From positions 11,364,001 to 11,428,000 of the forward strand of contig NC_044020.1 of NCBI RefSeq assembly GCF_900496995.4: a stretch of DNA of 64,000 bases. The letters are read 5' to 3'. This DNA comes from Aquila chrysaetos chrysaetos. Lineage: Eukaryota > Chordata > Aves > Accipitriformes > Accipitridae. The position numbers and the translations under genes are program-made. Numbering within the stretch: position 1 is the stretch's first letter; every line of letters begins with the position of its first letter. Below, one piece after another: positions 51,201-62,000 of this stretch. Under the pieces are notes generated by a model that worked only from the letters and a program-made list of their open reading frames with translations, did no database searches and was not told where the DNA came from.

Positions 51201-53671
51201 TAGACAGTGATCTAATGTCAGGTACACGGTGAAAACAGTAGGGTCTTTAAAATTCTCAAACTGTAACTAGCAGGCAGATTTATAAATCTTTTTACTTCAT
51301 TTAGAGGCATTCAGATTCCACATTTCACTTAGTAAAATGAACTAAAAACTATAAATATATCAGCTTTTGTATATCTTGCTTTTGTGAATACAGTTCTTGT
51401 TTTCTGTGTCATCATTCTGTACAAAGTTGGATTTATTACAAAAGGTCCCTTTCATTTCTGTGCTCTTTCAAGATCCTTGGAGTTTATCATTTGGAAAGAC
51501 ACTCTTTCACAATAAAACAATAGGAGTTTTTTATTTTTATCCCAAGATCCCTGAAGTATATTTTCCCAAATCCTATTTTCATTAGATTTGATAGTCTGTT
51601 TTCTGCATTTCTTCTTGTATGTTATATTTATTAATATGTAAGGCGGTTCAGAGGAAAAAAAAAAGTTGGTAATAATCTGTTAATTTATTCTGCATTTATT
51701 CTTTCTCTAGCACATTGTTAAAGGATTTTCAAATGTGGGTTTCTCTAGGTTTGCTTTATTAACAACTCAGAGCTGGGCCACCACCGCAGTGAATGGCAAG
51801 CTTCCAAAAATTTCTCAGTCTTATATACCTTTTTACCATGCATTATCCCAGTCCAAAGTCTTTGTAATTTTCCAGTTGATCTCAGTTCCCATGTCGTTAT
51901 CATTCATCATCTTATCTCATCAATTCTCCTGTCCCGGTTCCTCTGAAGTTAGTGGTCGTAGGCAGAAGGTCTTTGGTCACCACAGTCACTTATCTTCTTA
52001 CACATCAAAGATCACCTTTGAATTTCTGAAAATCACTCAGGCTATTCTATTAATTTATCTTGCTCTAAGGTTAATCACTTACTCCCATGTCTTAGGTCTA
52101 AGATGTATGATCCTTCTTCTGTTGATTCAGCTTGACTGGGTTTTAAGCCAGCCATGGTGGGGGCTACACATAGGACAAATAAGCAGCTTATGCATATTGT
52201 TTTATAAGCACCTGCATTCTATTAATCACATCTAAGGCAATCTCTAATCATTAGTTATATGTCTATTATGAATAGTCTTAGAAACAATGAGGCTTAAGGC
52301 CTAGTTCCCTTTACATACATACAACAGGTACTAGTTTTACAACTGCACAGAAATGAAGAAGAGAGCAGGTTTTAGTCTAATCTTGGAAGAAGTTCTTAGA
52401 CTTCCTTTAGGAACTATGTAGACATATAGATAGATATTAGGAAATACAGCAGAGACTCGTGAATCCTGCCTGTTTTGGGAAACTGCAGAATTCAGTTTGG
52501 GTTCTTTTATCCTGGACAACAAATTACTAGGAGAATGCATGTCATAGGAAAACTGATGGGACTCAAACACTGTAGAATCTCCCTGAAAAGTTTTCTCAGT
52601 TGTCTTGAGTGATATATGTGTTTTGGGAAAACTTGAGTTTATGTTTTTAGTTTCAACTCTTCATAGAAAAGCTGTCTTATTTTTCCTCAGGATATTTTCA
52701 TGGTCTGTACAGGACCACATAAGGGGTCAATGCACAGAGGAGTAGTAGGTCATAATTTCTTCTGGGTGGGGATCTCTGAAAATGGTTGGGCAAAGGAAAG
52801 CTCTGCTTCCAAAACTGTGGGTGCTCTGACAGGCTTTTGTTACTACTATTTTCATAACAGGAGATCCACATGGAACGCTGTGTGAATCTGACTGATGTTG
52901 CTGTGGAAGCAGTCCTTACTTGTTGTCCAAAGATACACATTTTTCTGTTCCATGGATGCCCATTGGTAACAGGTAGGTCAAATCATGCAGGGAGTAAGAA
53001 GAGTAATTACTTCCTTACAGCATCTTCTTGCTCTCTGGAAAAGCACACTATACTTTGTAAATAATCCCAAACATATAGTAACTTACTAGATAAAACAATA
53101 ATCAGACACTGAGATTTTCAAAGCAAGGCGAGAGTTTTGCTTTGAAACATGGCAACCTTCAGAGAGGGATTTTTTTTCTTTCCCATTTTCCTTCCCTCAA
53201 TGTGTTGATGAAGACCCAGAGTTGATGATAAGACTTCAGAAAAATACGTTAGCATCTTAAACCCCTACTCTTTTCCAAAAGTACAGAACAGCATCCATTC
53301 AAGAAACAGTGGAATGGAGTAGGACTGGTCAGCCTGAAAAGAACCCAAACTTAAGAGAGTAAGATCTGTCTTGGGTTTTTAAGTTCAGTTGGTTGGTTGG
53401 CGATGCTTTACAGTTATGTGATTGGAGAAAGAACCAAGTGGGTTTGAATTACTACAGGTATATCTGAAGTGGGATATTGTAATAGCAAGATAAACATAAA
53501 TGCAGATACATAATTGAACTATTTTGCTGTTTACCTAATTTCTAAACACCACCTATATACTGAATGAATAACAAGAAATTGCTTGGTTCTTTTGCAGATC
53601 GTTCCCGAGATGTTTTAGAGCAGCTAGTCATATCAAACAAAATCAAGCAAGTAACATGGACTGTTTACTGA
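30188..53671 (+). CDS. AMN1: AMN1 homolog, leucine-rich repeat protein (seven coding exons)
   Basis: Joining 30188-30249, 37599-37731, 41418-41562, 43767-43984, 47646-47702, 52861-52972 and 53598-53671 gives one open frame of 801 nt (266 residues plus TGA); every intron is GT-AG and the phases match. The start has a good context (GCCGCC before ATG) inside a CpG-rich promoter. After a short variable N-terminus comes a conserved block ([20 protein letters not shown]), then cysteine-type leucine-rich repeats from about residue 70 to 240 ([15 protein letters not shown]-like, LALNC, LGSC), and the conserved end KQVTWTVY. The human protein is about 258 residues, so this is full length. The family is named after yeast Amn1, an antagonist of mitotic exit. 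The vertebrate role is poorly known and no F-box is visible here. The gene is convergent with ETFBKMT. Identification is from remembered family sequence and is strong. Confidence 0.95.
30430..30625 (+). repeat. G-rich degenerate minisatellite in AMN1 intron 1
   Basis: Imperfect units built around GGTGACAGGGTTTGGCAG and close variants follow each other about seven times. The plus (coding) strand is strongly G-rich with many GGG runs. It begins about 180 bp after exon 1. Confidence 0.6.
33890..33952 (+). repeat. Two-copy 32-bp tandem duplication in AMN1 intron 1
   Basis: GATTGTCACTGCATGATAAA plus AGAAGTGTGCTGA is repeated once with a single G-to-A difference. A recent local duplication. Confidence 0.9.
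36982..37560 (+). mobile_element. Solo LTR (ERVL-like) in AMN1 intron 1
   Basis: It starts TGTCCTAGTTTCAGC and ends AACCACGACA, and is flanked by exact 5-bp target duplications CCTAT (36977-36981 and 37561-37565). An ATTAAA-type poly(A) region lies in its 3' third. I recognise the sequence type as an LTR widespread in neoavian genomes. Its 3' end is 38 bp before AMN1 exon 2. Confidence 0.9.
37599..37731 (+). CDS. AMN1: AMN1 coding exon 2
   Basis: The acceptor TTTATTTCAG ends at 37598 and the donor is GTAAGA at 37732. It completes codon 21 and runs to residue 65, ending in NISE, with phase 0 at the 3' side. A solo LTR and its target duplication end only 33 bp before this exon. Confidence 0.93.
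41418..41562 (+). CDS. AMN1: AMN1 coding exon 3
   Basis: The acceptor is ATTACAG and the donor GTATGT. It codes for residues 66-113, the first leucine-rich repeats ([17 protein letters not shown]), and ends one base into the next codon. Confidence 0.93.
43767..43984 (+). CDS. AMN1: AMN1 coding exon 4
   Basis: The acceptor TTTGACAG ends at 43766 and the donor is GTAACT at 43985. It codes for residues 114-186 with repeats carrying FKRCCDITD and LALNCQ. Translation stays open past the donor for about 100 bases, but the next exon continues the family sequence (STR then VTDDG), so the donor at 43985 is the supported one. Confidence 0.93.
47646..47702 (+). CDS. AMN1: AMN1 coding exon 5
   Basis: A 57-nt, in-phase micro-exon (19 codons, [12 protein letters not shown] then CSKNLK). 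The acceptor TTTTCTCTAG ends at 47645 and the donor is GTAACT at 47703. Because it is in phase, skipping would remove 19 residues of one repeat without a frameshift. Confidence 0.92.
48406..49262 (-). mobile_element. Solo LTR (family A) in AMN1 intron 5, minus orientation
   Basis: It runs from TGTCACAAC to CTCTCACA on the plus strand, flanked by exact 5-bp duplications TATTA (48401-48405 and 49263-49267). AATAAA in the LTR sense lies near 48.5 kb. It is homologous over its length to the inverted copy at 56472-57314. Confidence 0.9.
49600..50058 (-). mobile_element. LTR-like sequence in AMN1 intron 5
   Basis: A CpG-bearing segment ending CCAGCCTCAACA (minus start TGTTGAGGCTGG). It contains CTGCGCCTGCGCAG, a promoter-like GC palindrome, near 49.845 kb. 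No target duplication was matched. Confidence 0.45.
51734..52170 (-). mobile_element. LTR-like sequence in AMN1 intron 5
   Basis: AATAAAGC on the minus strand near 51.76 kb and a TGTGTAGCCCCC-type start near 52.17 kb give an LTR-like layout of about 430 bp. The ends and duplications are not confirmed. Confidence 0.3.
52861..52972 (+). CDS. AMN1: AMN1 coding exon 6
   Basis: The acceptor CATAACAG ends at 52860 and the donor is GTAGGT at 52973. It codes for residues 206-242 ([20 protein letters not shown], then FHGCPLVT). The preceding intron 5 is 5.2 kb and holds a clear solo LTR plus other LTR-like pieces. Confidence 0.93.
53598..53671 (+). CDS. AMN1: AMN1 coding exon 7 (last)
   Basis: The acceptor CTTTTGCAG ends at 53597. 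It codes for residues 243-266 ([11 protein letters not shown], then KQVTWTVY), with TGA at 53669-53671. Confidence 0.93.
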
Positions 53672-55486
53672 TTATCTGTTGTGTACATATGAGTGTAAAG
53701 TTTACAGATGGAAGACCTCTTTCAGAAAACAAGCACCTTGGAGAAATAGCTGGTGACTTTTGTACCACCAGATTGCTTCCCTACTTGTTCCCACCACAGG
53801 TCTCCATTATCATTCCAGTCCTTGCCTGTGAGTCTGGGCTTCCCCATTGTCTCTACTTAGAGCCCTGCCTGTCTTTGCATCACTGATCATACCTCATTAA
53901 GAGGAAAGTTAAACTATAATTAATGTTACACTGTCATCGCTCAGCCTCCTTGAAATATCAGATTTGGTTACTACTTAGCATCTTTTAGCATCTTAGCTAC
54001 ATATACAAACCCAATTTAAGTAAGTCTGTGTTATGAGTTTGTAGTCTGAGGGGGTAGTTGCAACTAAAAGTACCAAGCCCAAACATAGTATTAACGCTTA
54101 CGCAGAAGTGTCTGTAAAGTTGGGACTTTAATCTGACAAAAGTCAACAGACAGAACTGGTGAATGGAGGTGACATTAACAGCAATGCAAATGTATTTTAA
54201 GTAGTAACAAGCAATCTCCTTTCACCATGTACTTTTGCTAGGTCTGGAAGAACAACCACGGATACCTTTCTTTTGATGTTACTGATGCTGCACGTTTCTG
54301 TTTTTATTTACCATCAAGTACTTCCTGGATTTTTACACATCTGGAAGTACAGTCTGTGAACATGTAAACATAAACTTGCTTTGAAATTGTTGTAACTTAA
54401 CAAATTTCAGAGTAGTAGCTATGACCAATTAAAAGAATCTTGTATATGGGCAAGTACTTACTTGCTTTGGCTTTTGCCTATGTTCCTGCATGAAAATCCT
54501 TTTAGGGAACAAAACATTGGTCCTCATAAGCATAGCTGTGAGTCAAATAGGACCAAATTTAGTGTCTGAGTACATGAATCTCAGGGTGGTAGAGTTCAGC
54601 AGAGTATGTGTTCTGCTGTATGTGGAAAAGAAAAAAAAAATTAGAAGTGTAGAATGAGTTTATTACATGATGGAGCAGTGGTCTCATCACAATGATAAGT
54701 CATGTTCATTGGCTTTCTTGAAACAGCATAACCTCTAGTAAGACTTCTATGAATTCTACATTAAACTTTAAAAAACGCTAGCAATTTTAACATTATACAG
54801 GGCAGGTAGCACACTATGTTGATACCCTGCATCTGGAAGTAGCAGGGTTTAGCTAGTGTGGTCTTACATGGATCTGATGACACTTAGAATCCGATAAGTT
54901 TAGGCAACCATAAGGAGTGTTTACTTTATAATTTAACACTTGTCATAGCCACACTCATTTTAAGTGTTGCAGAAACAAACCAGTCTTCTAATCAGGTCAA
55001 ATTGCATGGAAGATAATAATATATGTTGCATCCAGTAATATTAAAGGATATTATGATGTCTGACAATAATCTCTGTTCTTCTGTTGATTATATGGTTTAT
55101 GGAAGAGCAAGTCCGTTTATAAAACTTGCTCAAGTGTAACTGAAGGCATAATTTTCAAACGCCAGTGCCTACCTAAATCCCTAACTCTTGTTCCATGCAG
55201 TACCATGGCTCAGCCCAGTGATGAATGTGTTCCTGTGACATCTATAGGTATAGCTGCACCAGCACAAACTATTCCTGCAAACAGGAGAAGTTGGTTTTGC
55301 TACATTAGCAACTAGCATCTGAAGGCTGTAATTGCAGCAAATACTTGGACCAGATAGAGGCCTAAGAACCTAATCGACCATGGTTTATTCCCTTTTTTGG
55401 CTAAGAGTAGTTTATTTTTTCGCCCTGTGGAATCCCTGGTATCAATCAGACCCATTGTTCCTTTGAACACTTGGACATGAGTTGGC

Positions 55487-55492
55487 AATAAA
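55487..55492 (+). terminator. Candidate AMN1 polyadenylation signal
   Basis: AATAAA followed by a GT-rich stretch (TTTGTTTTGTGCTG), about 1.8 kb after the AMN1 stop. It is upstream of a CR1 tail. It could belong to a repeat instead, and ATTAAA near 54.43 kb is an alternative. Confidence 0.25.
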
Positions 55493-55644
55493 TTTGTTTT
55501 GTGCTGTTTTTCATATTGATCCATCTAGCTGATCAGGCAGCAGCAATGACATGCTCAGTAATCGTGTCAGGTAAGTAAAGCATAAGGATCAGGCTGCCAG
55601 CCCTGGTTTCAGGAAGGGTGCCACAAAGAGAGTAAGTAGAATTG

Positions 55645-55990
55645 TAAGCTAACTCAAGTGGGAGGGGGCCTCAGGAGGTTTCTAGTCTTAACTTCCTGCC
55701 CAAAGCAAGACCAGCTCCGAGCACAGACCAGCTTAGTCAGGGCTTTATCCAGCCAAGTCTTGAAAAACTGAAGATGACAGAGCCTTTACAACTTTTTGAG
55801 GCAACTTGTTCCACTGCTTGACAGTATTAATGGTGGAAAATTTTTCTTTTATCCTGTTTGACCTTACTTTGTTGTAACTTACACCCTTTCTTGCTGGAAG
55901 AGCCTGGTTGTCATCCCAACAACCTCCTCATAGGTGTGGGCAGGCTGCTCATAGGTCCTTATGTAACTGTAACATAGCACGGTGATGGTC
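55645..55990 (-). mobile_element. CR1 3' UTR fragment, minus orientation
   Basis: The order of blocks (TCTTGAAAAACTGAAGATGA, CCTTTACAAC, GCAACTTGTTCCACTGCTTGA, AGAGCCTGGTTG) follows the reverse-complemented CR1 3' UTR with considerable divergence, so it is an old copy. It lies 3' of AMN1. Confidence 0.65.
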
Positions 55991-56471
55991 ACCAGACTCT
56001 CATCTCAAGTGCTACATCCAGAAAGAAAATTGTAAATGAAGATAATGTAAAGCAGCTAAAGGTGGAAGACCACCACCATCTGTAACAGCAAAAGACACTT
56101 AAAAAAATTTCCATCTGTGGGACTGTGCTAATGCTAACCTCGCTGGCAAAGTTGTCCTTTTTCCCCTTTCTGATGTAACCTTGGATTTGTCATGTTGAAG
56201 GCAAATGCAGCTTATACGGTGTTCTTAAATGTGCATGTAGATGTACCATCTTCTCCCATAGCCTCTTCTAAATGTGTAACTTAGTGGTATATTCTCACCT
56301 TGTGCTTAAAAATCTGTACAATGCTGCAATGAATTAACGCTGTATTTTTCGGTTTGAAAGTTTAATGTAAGTCACGTTAAATCCTTCACTATCTTGAGTC
56401 TGCTCTCTTATGTGTTTATTACTAGCATAACTCTACTGGAGTATTTTTTGATTCAGGTTAAATCAGTAATT

Positions 56472-57314
56472 TGTGAGAGACTGAACAAGTTAATGTCTCA
56501 AACACTGTGGTGGAGCAAGTTCTGCATAACGACGAACTCTGGCTAACAATGAACCCTGCATGAACCGCAGGTGAGAAGCTGATGGAGGGCGTGCTGGAGG
56601 GTGCAGTTCCCTGCTCTGATACGCTGAGCGGGGCAGTTCACCAGATATGGCCAGAGGTCAAAGAAGGCTTATGCCTGCAGGGACGGAGAAGTTACTCCCC
56701 AAACAACATCAAGCCCACCGACCCATTTCTTGAAGGTTCTGAAGGTACAAACTGTGCAGGGCACCTAATGAGTTCAAGTGCCTGCCCGAAGGAGGGGCAA
56801 GAAGACTATGTACACCCTCCGGAACTGAACCTCTAGACTGGCTGGACCAATGCTGGACACAGGACTGGTGACATCTTTATCTTCTTTTCCTCTTTTCTCT
56901 TCTTCTCTCTCCTTTTTTCACAATCCCTGCACCTCATCCCTTTAGAGGTAAGACCATTGACCAACTCTGGGACTAGGAGTGGATCCAGCTGCCCCTGGGC
57001 TCCTCTCTGAGAAGGAGTCTAGAAAGCAAGGGGCTCGGCTCTGAACCTCGTGACTCAACAGGAGGGATCGCCTTCTTCCCTGAATTGGTATGTATATGGT
57101 TACCACGGGTCACACAGTTCACTGATGTAGTTTCATGCCAGTTCCTGTTCTGAGAAAACACATCACCTGCTATTACGCCTTCCAAGTTCAGGCTCCTTCT
57201 GCCGTAAATAAAATGTTTAACTGATCGTTTGGTGTTGTTTCACCTTAATTTAGCCTGAGGGAATTCCAAACTCACCATGACCCCTCCCCGGTCTGTCCAG
57301 CCCCGGTTGTGACA
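56472..57314 (+). mobile_element. Solo LTR (family A) between AMN1 and ETFBKMT, plus orientation
   Basis: It starts TGTGAGAGACTGAAC and ends GGTTGTGACA, with exact 5-bp duplications TAATT (56467-56471 and 57315-57319). AATAAA is near 57.2 kb. It is the inverted relative of 48406-49262. Confidence 0.9.
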
Positions 57315-57763
57315 TAATTTTCAACAAACGTTTACAAGCACTGGGTGAAGTGGGAGAAGAATGTAATGTGTGCACTTACCACTTCATATTCTGTATTGTT
57401 TGGATATTGTTACTGTCGTAAATTGTTGGGTGAGCACTGCAGAATATTCACACGTTGTTCTGAAGATTTAAGTTTGTAAATCTTCCGTTTGGATAGTTCT
57501 GAAAACTTGTTAAATCGTATTTTACGACTATGTACATCTGAATGTGCTCCTAAACCTCTTTTTTCATAAACATGGTTTTCTGAGTACCCCATACTTTTTC
57601 AAGTTTATAAGCTTCCACCACATTAGCTGGTATTTGGATAGTTGTAGGTGCATTGTGTTCCATTCTGCAATTAGTTCCCCATCACTGTTCAATAGCTAAC
57701 TGAGAACACTGGTTTCTTCTTCAAATCGCTGCATTTACAGCTTCTTAACTGCGGATCAAGTTT

Positions 57764-57783
57764 CCCCCCCCCCCCCCCCCCCC
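57764..57783 (+). repeat. Poly(C) run of 20
   Basis: An uninterrupted C20 homopolymer 3' of ETFBKMT. Length may vary or be mis-called. Confidence 0.95.
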
Positions 57784-58142
57784 ACCTTGCAGAGGTTTCT
57801 TCTTTGGCAGATGTAGCTGAATGATTCTGGAAGTTGTTGTCCAGCATCTCCTCAGGAGAAAGAGAAAAAAAATTATATCCAACTTTTATTCTGTTACCAT
57901 CATGGAAGGATTTCTTCATCCCTCACCAGCTTCCTTAGTGATAGATTGCCTTTTTTACCCTGAAAAGCTAGAGAATGTAGATCATTTGACCCTATTCTCT
58001 AGGGGATGAAGTTAGCCTATAGCTATTACTATTTAGTCACTTTCCACTTAGTAAAAACTTTGGCTAGAGTTCAAGAAGTGTATTTTAGCTTTGTGTGCAA
58101 CTCCTAAATAATCACGCTGGCAGCTTCAAGGAAGAGTGAATT

Positions 58143-58148
58143 TTTATT
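58143..58148 (-). terminator. Candidate ETFBKMT polyadenylation signal
   Basis: AATAAA on the minus strand about 530 bases after the stop codon. Other AATAAA copies occur further downstream, so the choice is tentative. Confidence 0.35.
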
Positions 58149-58678
58149 ATAGAGAGGAAGGGGGAAGATTCAGATTAGTTACTTTGACGTTCAGAAGAGA
58201 TATCCAGAAAAAGAGCAAGGCACTTTAAGTTGAGCGTAGTACGAGCTAATAATCTAGTGGTGAGTTTTATGAAGGACAGCAATAATTTTCTCTGTAAATG
58301 AGCTGCAAAAGTCTGCAAAAGCAGCACAGTAATCTTTCAGCCATCGCCTTCTCCCCACAGCAGTATGCTGGATGTCCAAAACATTTCACAATAGTGTTAG
58401 AGAGCAAGACATGAATACACATGAAAAACATCAAGCATGCAAACTCTTACATGTAACTTGTCTTTGGATTTGCACTTCAGCGCAGGGCCCTTTGAATATA
58501 GTTTGCATGTAGTTTTTACCTCAAATGGAGCGAAAGCCTCTGAGTATGTCTGAAATCAGTACAGTGAAGGTAATCTACTTTGCATCAACAGATACGTTCC
58601 ATGTTTAATTCCCACTTTCATTTTACATAATTACAAAAAAGCCAACCAAGTGAGACAAAATTCATTACAAAACCAGCT

Positions 58679-59043
58679 TCAACAGTTTTCTAAGCTATTT
58701 GAGGGCTGGTAACTCCAGACAATACTTGATGTTAATCCATTGTTTTCTTGTCTAGTATACTCGGGAAGTGAATATTCTATAACTTTGTGCAACTGACTGT
58801 GAATGCTGTGGCTTAAAAACTGATGCCTGCCAGGGTCACCAATCAGCACTTCAGTTTGCTGTATCCTGATGCATTTCCTCAGCCAGTGATGCAGACCATC
58901 AGCAAGTTGTTCATCATAAAACATATCTCCTAGAACAATCAGGTCCCAGTTGCCAGCCTCTGAATTAATGATGTTCTTAATGGTGATGGGGAAGGGGTTC
59001 AGGTGGTTCAGTTCACAGTTCAAGATCATTGCCATTCCTGCAA
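58679..59043 (-). CDS. ETFBKMT: ETFBKMT coding exon 3 (last)
   Basis: The acceptor TTTTCTTCAG ends at 59044 and the stop is at 58681-58679. It codes for residues 151-271, including NCELN, the GDMFYDE block and LIGDPGR. Confidence 0.93.
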
Positions 59044-62000
59044 CTGAAGAAAAGTCAAACAAAAGTTACATTTTAGGATTCTGCCATTCAGCCCCCTTAC
59101 ACGTTTCCTTGACACATCTTTCAGTTTAATCTCAGAAATATTTTTGTTTATCCTTTCTAGGGACTTCCACAGTTTTTGTTATGGGTCAAAATCTGGCATA
59201 AAGTGATGGAATTTTATCCTCATTGCACAGGAGAGAACTATTCCTGGAATAGATACCAATGGAAACCAATCACAGAATCAAACCAGAATATCCAACTGCC
59301 TTAATCTATGGATATACTTCCTCCCTAACCAATGAGTAATTAAATTGTGAATAAGCTGAATTCATAAATCAATTACAGGAAAACAAAGTCCAGGGGGAAA
59401 AAGGCAAAATCTAGGCCCTCGGGTATGAAAGTGCAGAAAAATGCTATGGTCCTACAGAGAAGCCAACTTGCTGCCTGCGCTTGGAGTTCTCTTCCAAACC
59501 AGCCATGGTGGTGTATAGGCAACACTTGATAGAAACTTTGCTGTTTGTTCATTCCAAGGAGCTACGGAGATATACTCAGTGCAGGAAAGGCTGGTACAAC
59601 CCAGCTTCTAATGCCAGCCAAATGCATTCATCTTTTTAGCATTCTTAGAACTATGTTGAGAACCTGAATTGCACCCAAATGGAGCAAAGAAAAGTCAATG
59701 TTAAATGTGCTTTAAAAAAATAATAAATATCTTTACACAGAGATGACAAAAAAAGGCCTTACTAGGGTCAATGTCATTAGCAAGGACTTGTGATGCACCA
59801 CTCATCACAGCAGCTATTGCTGTTGCTCCACATCCACTTCCAAGATCCAAAACCGATCGTCCTTTAACAACCCGTGGATTATCTAAAATATACCTGAAAA
59901 GAAAAACTGTTAAAGCAATGAACAAGATTATGCAGATTTGTCAGTTTTTCATTACACTACGTAAGAGTTCTTGTCATACATGTAATGAAGCATGGTATCT
60001 TAAAAACATTATCCACATGTGCAGCTGGTACATAGCTCCTTATTTGTCTCTGCTGATACAAAAATCAAGAACCACCATCTTTCTCCCTTATTCCTCCCCT
60101 CACCCCCCAAATGGAAAGAAATCCAGCCAAGTAAGCAACATTTTTTTTCAATCAGCTCCTTCTCTGACAGGTGAGCTTATCTAATAACTGGATACAAACT
60201 GCAAGGTGACTAAAATGCTTGGCATCAGAAACAGGAAAGTAAACTGTTGGTAAGGGTTTGTAGAAATGAAAAGCAATCTGACTGAAGAAATATGAAAATG
60301 TATTTGCAGTGAATATTGTGCCCCTCAAAAGACAAGGCCTACCCATTGCCCTAAAATACTGCTTATGCAACTGCTTGGAAGAAGAGGAATTTCTCCTCTT
60401 TCTTTTCCTGAGCCATGCAGACACAGATGCAAATACTGCTAGTCTGCTTAATGTTGTTCCTGAGTAGCAACAGGAAAATGAGAATAGAGCAGTGGTGAGC
60501 AGAAAGAGTATCTTCATCTAGTTGCTGACACCTGCCAAGAGGAATCAGCAAGCAGAAACCTCTAGGCTGGAAAGGGAGAAGAACTGACAGAAAGCAAGCA
60601 GCAGTTATTGTTAAACACTACAAATCATACAGCTGTTACTGAGGGTTCAGAACTTCAACAATTGCCTTGAAATCCAATCTTCTGCAAAGCGGAAGGCCCT
60701 AAGTGACAGGGGGAAGAGCCCTAGGTGACATAAATTACTGCAAATTGCCATAAATTTACTACCATTTACTAGTAACTATCTGTTAAAGTAGAAACAGGAA
60801 AGGATTCTACATTTGTGTTGTCTTCTGGCATGGAGGGTGATGGCTGACTCTTCACGCAGGGCTACTGGTAAGCACAGCTTTTGCAGGTGGATTCCAGTGC
60901 AGGGAACTGTAATGGAAATGTTAAGATTGGTGTAAATGGCCAGCGGATGGATGGGAATGCCTGGGCCTAGAAGCACCAGCAGGAATGGCAGAAGGAGGCC
61001 TAATAAGAGTGTCAAGTGTTGATGGCACCTAGATCCCAGCACATCTGTATACAGATTCCCAGGAGCCCAGACTGGGAGAACAAAAGACAACCTACCCTCA
61101 AATTAAACAGTTCGAGCCATTACAAGATGATAGCAGGAAGGTCGAGACCAGGACTGAAGATGCAAAATACCCAGATCAGAAACCCAGGAGACATGAGGAG
61201 GACCAGACATCCCATGCCTCTTGTCCTACATGTCATCACAAGGAATCCTACCAGACAGCACGGGCATGCACAGCTTGGTGCTTTTGAGTATGTGGTTATG
61301 AATCCGGTCAGTGCAACTAGCTCAGTTTTAATGAAAATCACCTTCTCCTATGAGGTCTGGCACCGTTACCCTAATGTTGCAGCATTATTTGCTACTTTGA
61401 AGATCTACAGATGCTCTCTTTCCTGAGGGCACCCAGGCAGGACATTTGTACAGAGGCTCAGCAGCTCTGCTGTTTGGCAGCGCTCCCCCCGAGGCCGTCA
61501 GGCCTCTGAGGACAGCCCCTAGTTTACCAACGGGGCAGAGGACAGGGGTGGGACCTCCATGGAAAGTGCTCCGTTTCTGCTTTCTAGGGGCTATCCTTGG
61601 ATTTGCAACTACTTTGCAGCAGTAACTTCTTGTGTAGAGCATGATCCAGCCTAATGCTGCAAGTGCCTTGTTTCCAGCTGAGTGGTTCTCCAGTTACCGC
61701 TAATGACTGGGGTGACTTTGGACAGCTGGAACCGACTGTATCCCCTGGCACACACACAGGGCTGCTGTTGGAGACTGCTGTCTGCCCTGCTGGGTTAATG
61801 AGGTATCTTTGGTTACACTGAGAGGAATAGCTTGAAATAGGAGACTCCTGATCTTGTGGAAATGCCAACTGTGAAATGAACACAGTTATGGAAGCAGCAT
61901 GTTTTCATGCTCCCTTTTTCTTTTTACTTTTCCAGATTATGCAGCTAATTTCTGACATTCCCAATACATCAAAACAAGTGCATAAACAATAAGTCAATAA

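Larger units (their letters stand above)
53672..56471 (+). other. AMN1 3' UTR and intergenic DNA
   Basis: The AMN1 3' UTR must start here, but its end cannot be fixed from sequence. It contains the CR1 fragment at 55.65-55.99 kb. A minus-strand ORF at 55312-55524 has no recognised domain. Confidence 0.5.
57315..58678 (-). other. ETFBKMT 3' UTR and convergent intergenic DNA
   Basis: Contains the poly(C) run and the candidate AATAAA. No other gene is seen. Confidence 0.5.

Noticed and set aside
55312-55524. 70-codon minus-strand ORF with a retrovirus-like look
   Set aside because: No motif could be named and no flanking LTR fits. Kept only as intergenic.
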